From Verrucomicrobiota bacterium (GTDB lineage: Bacteria; Verrucomicrobiota; Verrucomicrobiia; Methylacidiphilales; Verrucolacustridaceae), in assembly GCA_010024525.1 (NCBI GenBank), contig RGGS01000088.1, positions 1-6,152 of the forward strand: a DNA stretch of 6,152 nt, in the 5' to 3' direction. The stretch's first letter is position 1. The number at the start of each line of letters is the position of its first letter. Shown one piece after another: positions 6,151 through 6,152 of the stretch. Under the pieces are notes generated by a model, which worked only from the letters and a program-made list of their open reading frames with translations, was not told where the DNA came from and ran no database searches. The position numbers and the translations under genes are program-made.

Positions 6151-6152
6151 GG

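Overview
The window is a GC-rich chromosomal segment from a Gram-negative-type bacterium. The YidC has the large periplasmic domain of diderm bacteria. The gene order yidC then KH-R3H (jag), and the overall look of the proteins, make Verrucomicrobiota or a close PVC relative my best guess. No marker gene proves this, so the taxonomy is an inference.

Layout. From the left edge to 4488, four plus-strand genes are packed like one operon. (1) A 5'-truncated yidC membrane insertase runs off the left edge. (2) A short KH-R3H RNA-binding protein of the Jag/KhpB family overlaps the yidC stop by ATGA. (3) A 662-residue O-antigen ligase/polymerase-like membrane protein (Wzy_C type) with a C-terminal TPR tail starts 21 bases after the jag stop. 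(4) ndk, nucleoside diphosphate kinase, starts 5 bases after that, with a good Shine-Dalgarno sequence lying across the previous stop codon. The first two belong to the widespread rpmH-rnpA-yidD-yidC-jag cluster, whose upstream part would lie outside the window. The glycan ligase/polymerase and ndk are less usual additions.

After a 40-base convergent gap, a minus-strand gene (4529-5986) encodes an exported protein built almost entirely of about 14 MORN-like (YwqK-type) repeats of 24 residues. Its 5' end contains four tandem copies of a 7-base unit, which could make its expression or reading frame variable.

The right end (5987-6152) has no gene. It holds an AT-rich stretch that may carry the promoter of the minus-strand gene. 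Next to it is a cluster of REP-like elements: GTAG followed directly by a GC-rich hairpin. One is a singlet. Two more form an inverted pair whose arms differ by two compensatory base-pair changes and one loop base. This matches the architecture of REPIN/BIME elements mobilised by RAYT transposases and is the most interesting structure in the window.

I see no CRISPR array, rRNA, tRNA, transposase gene or defence system.
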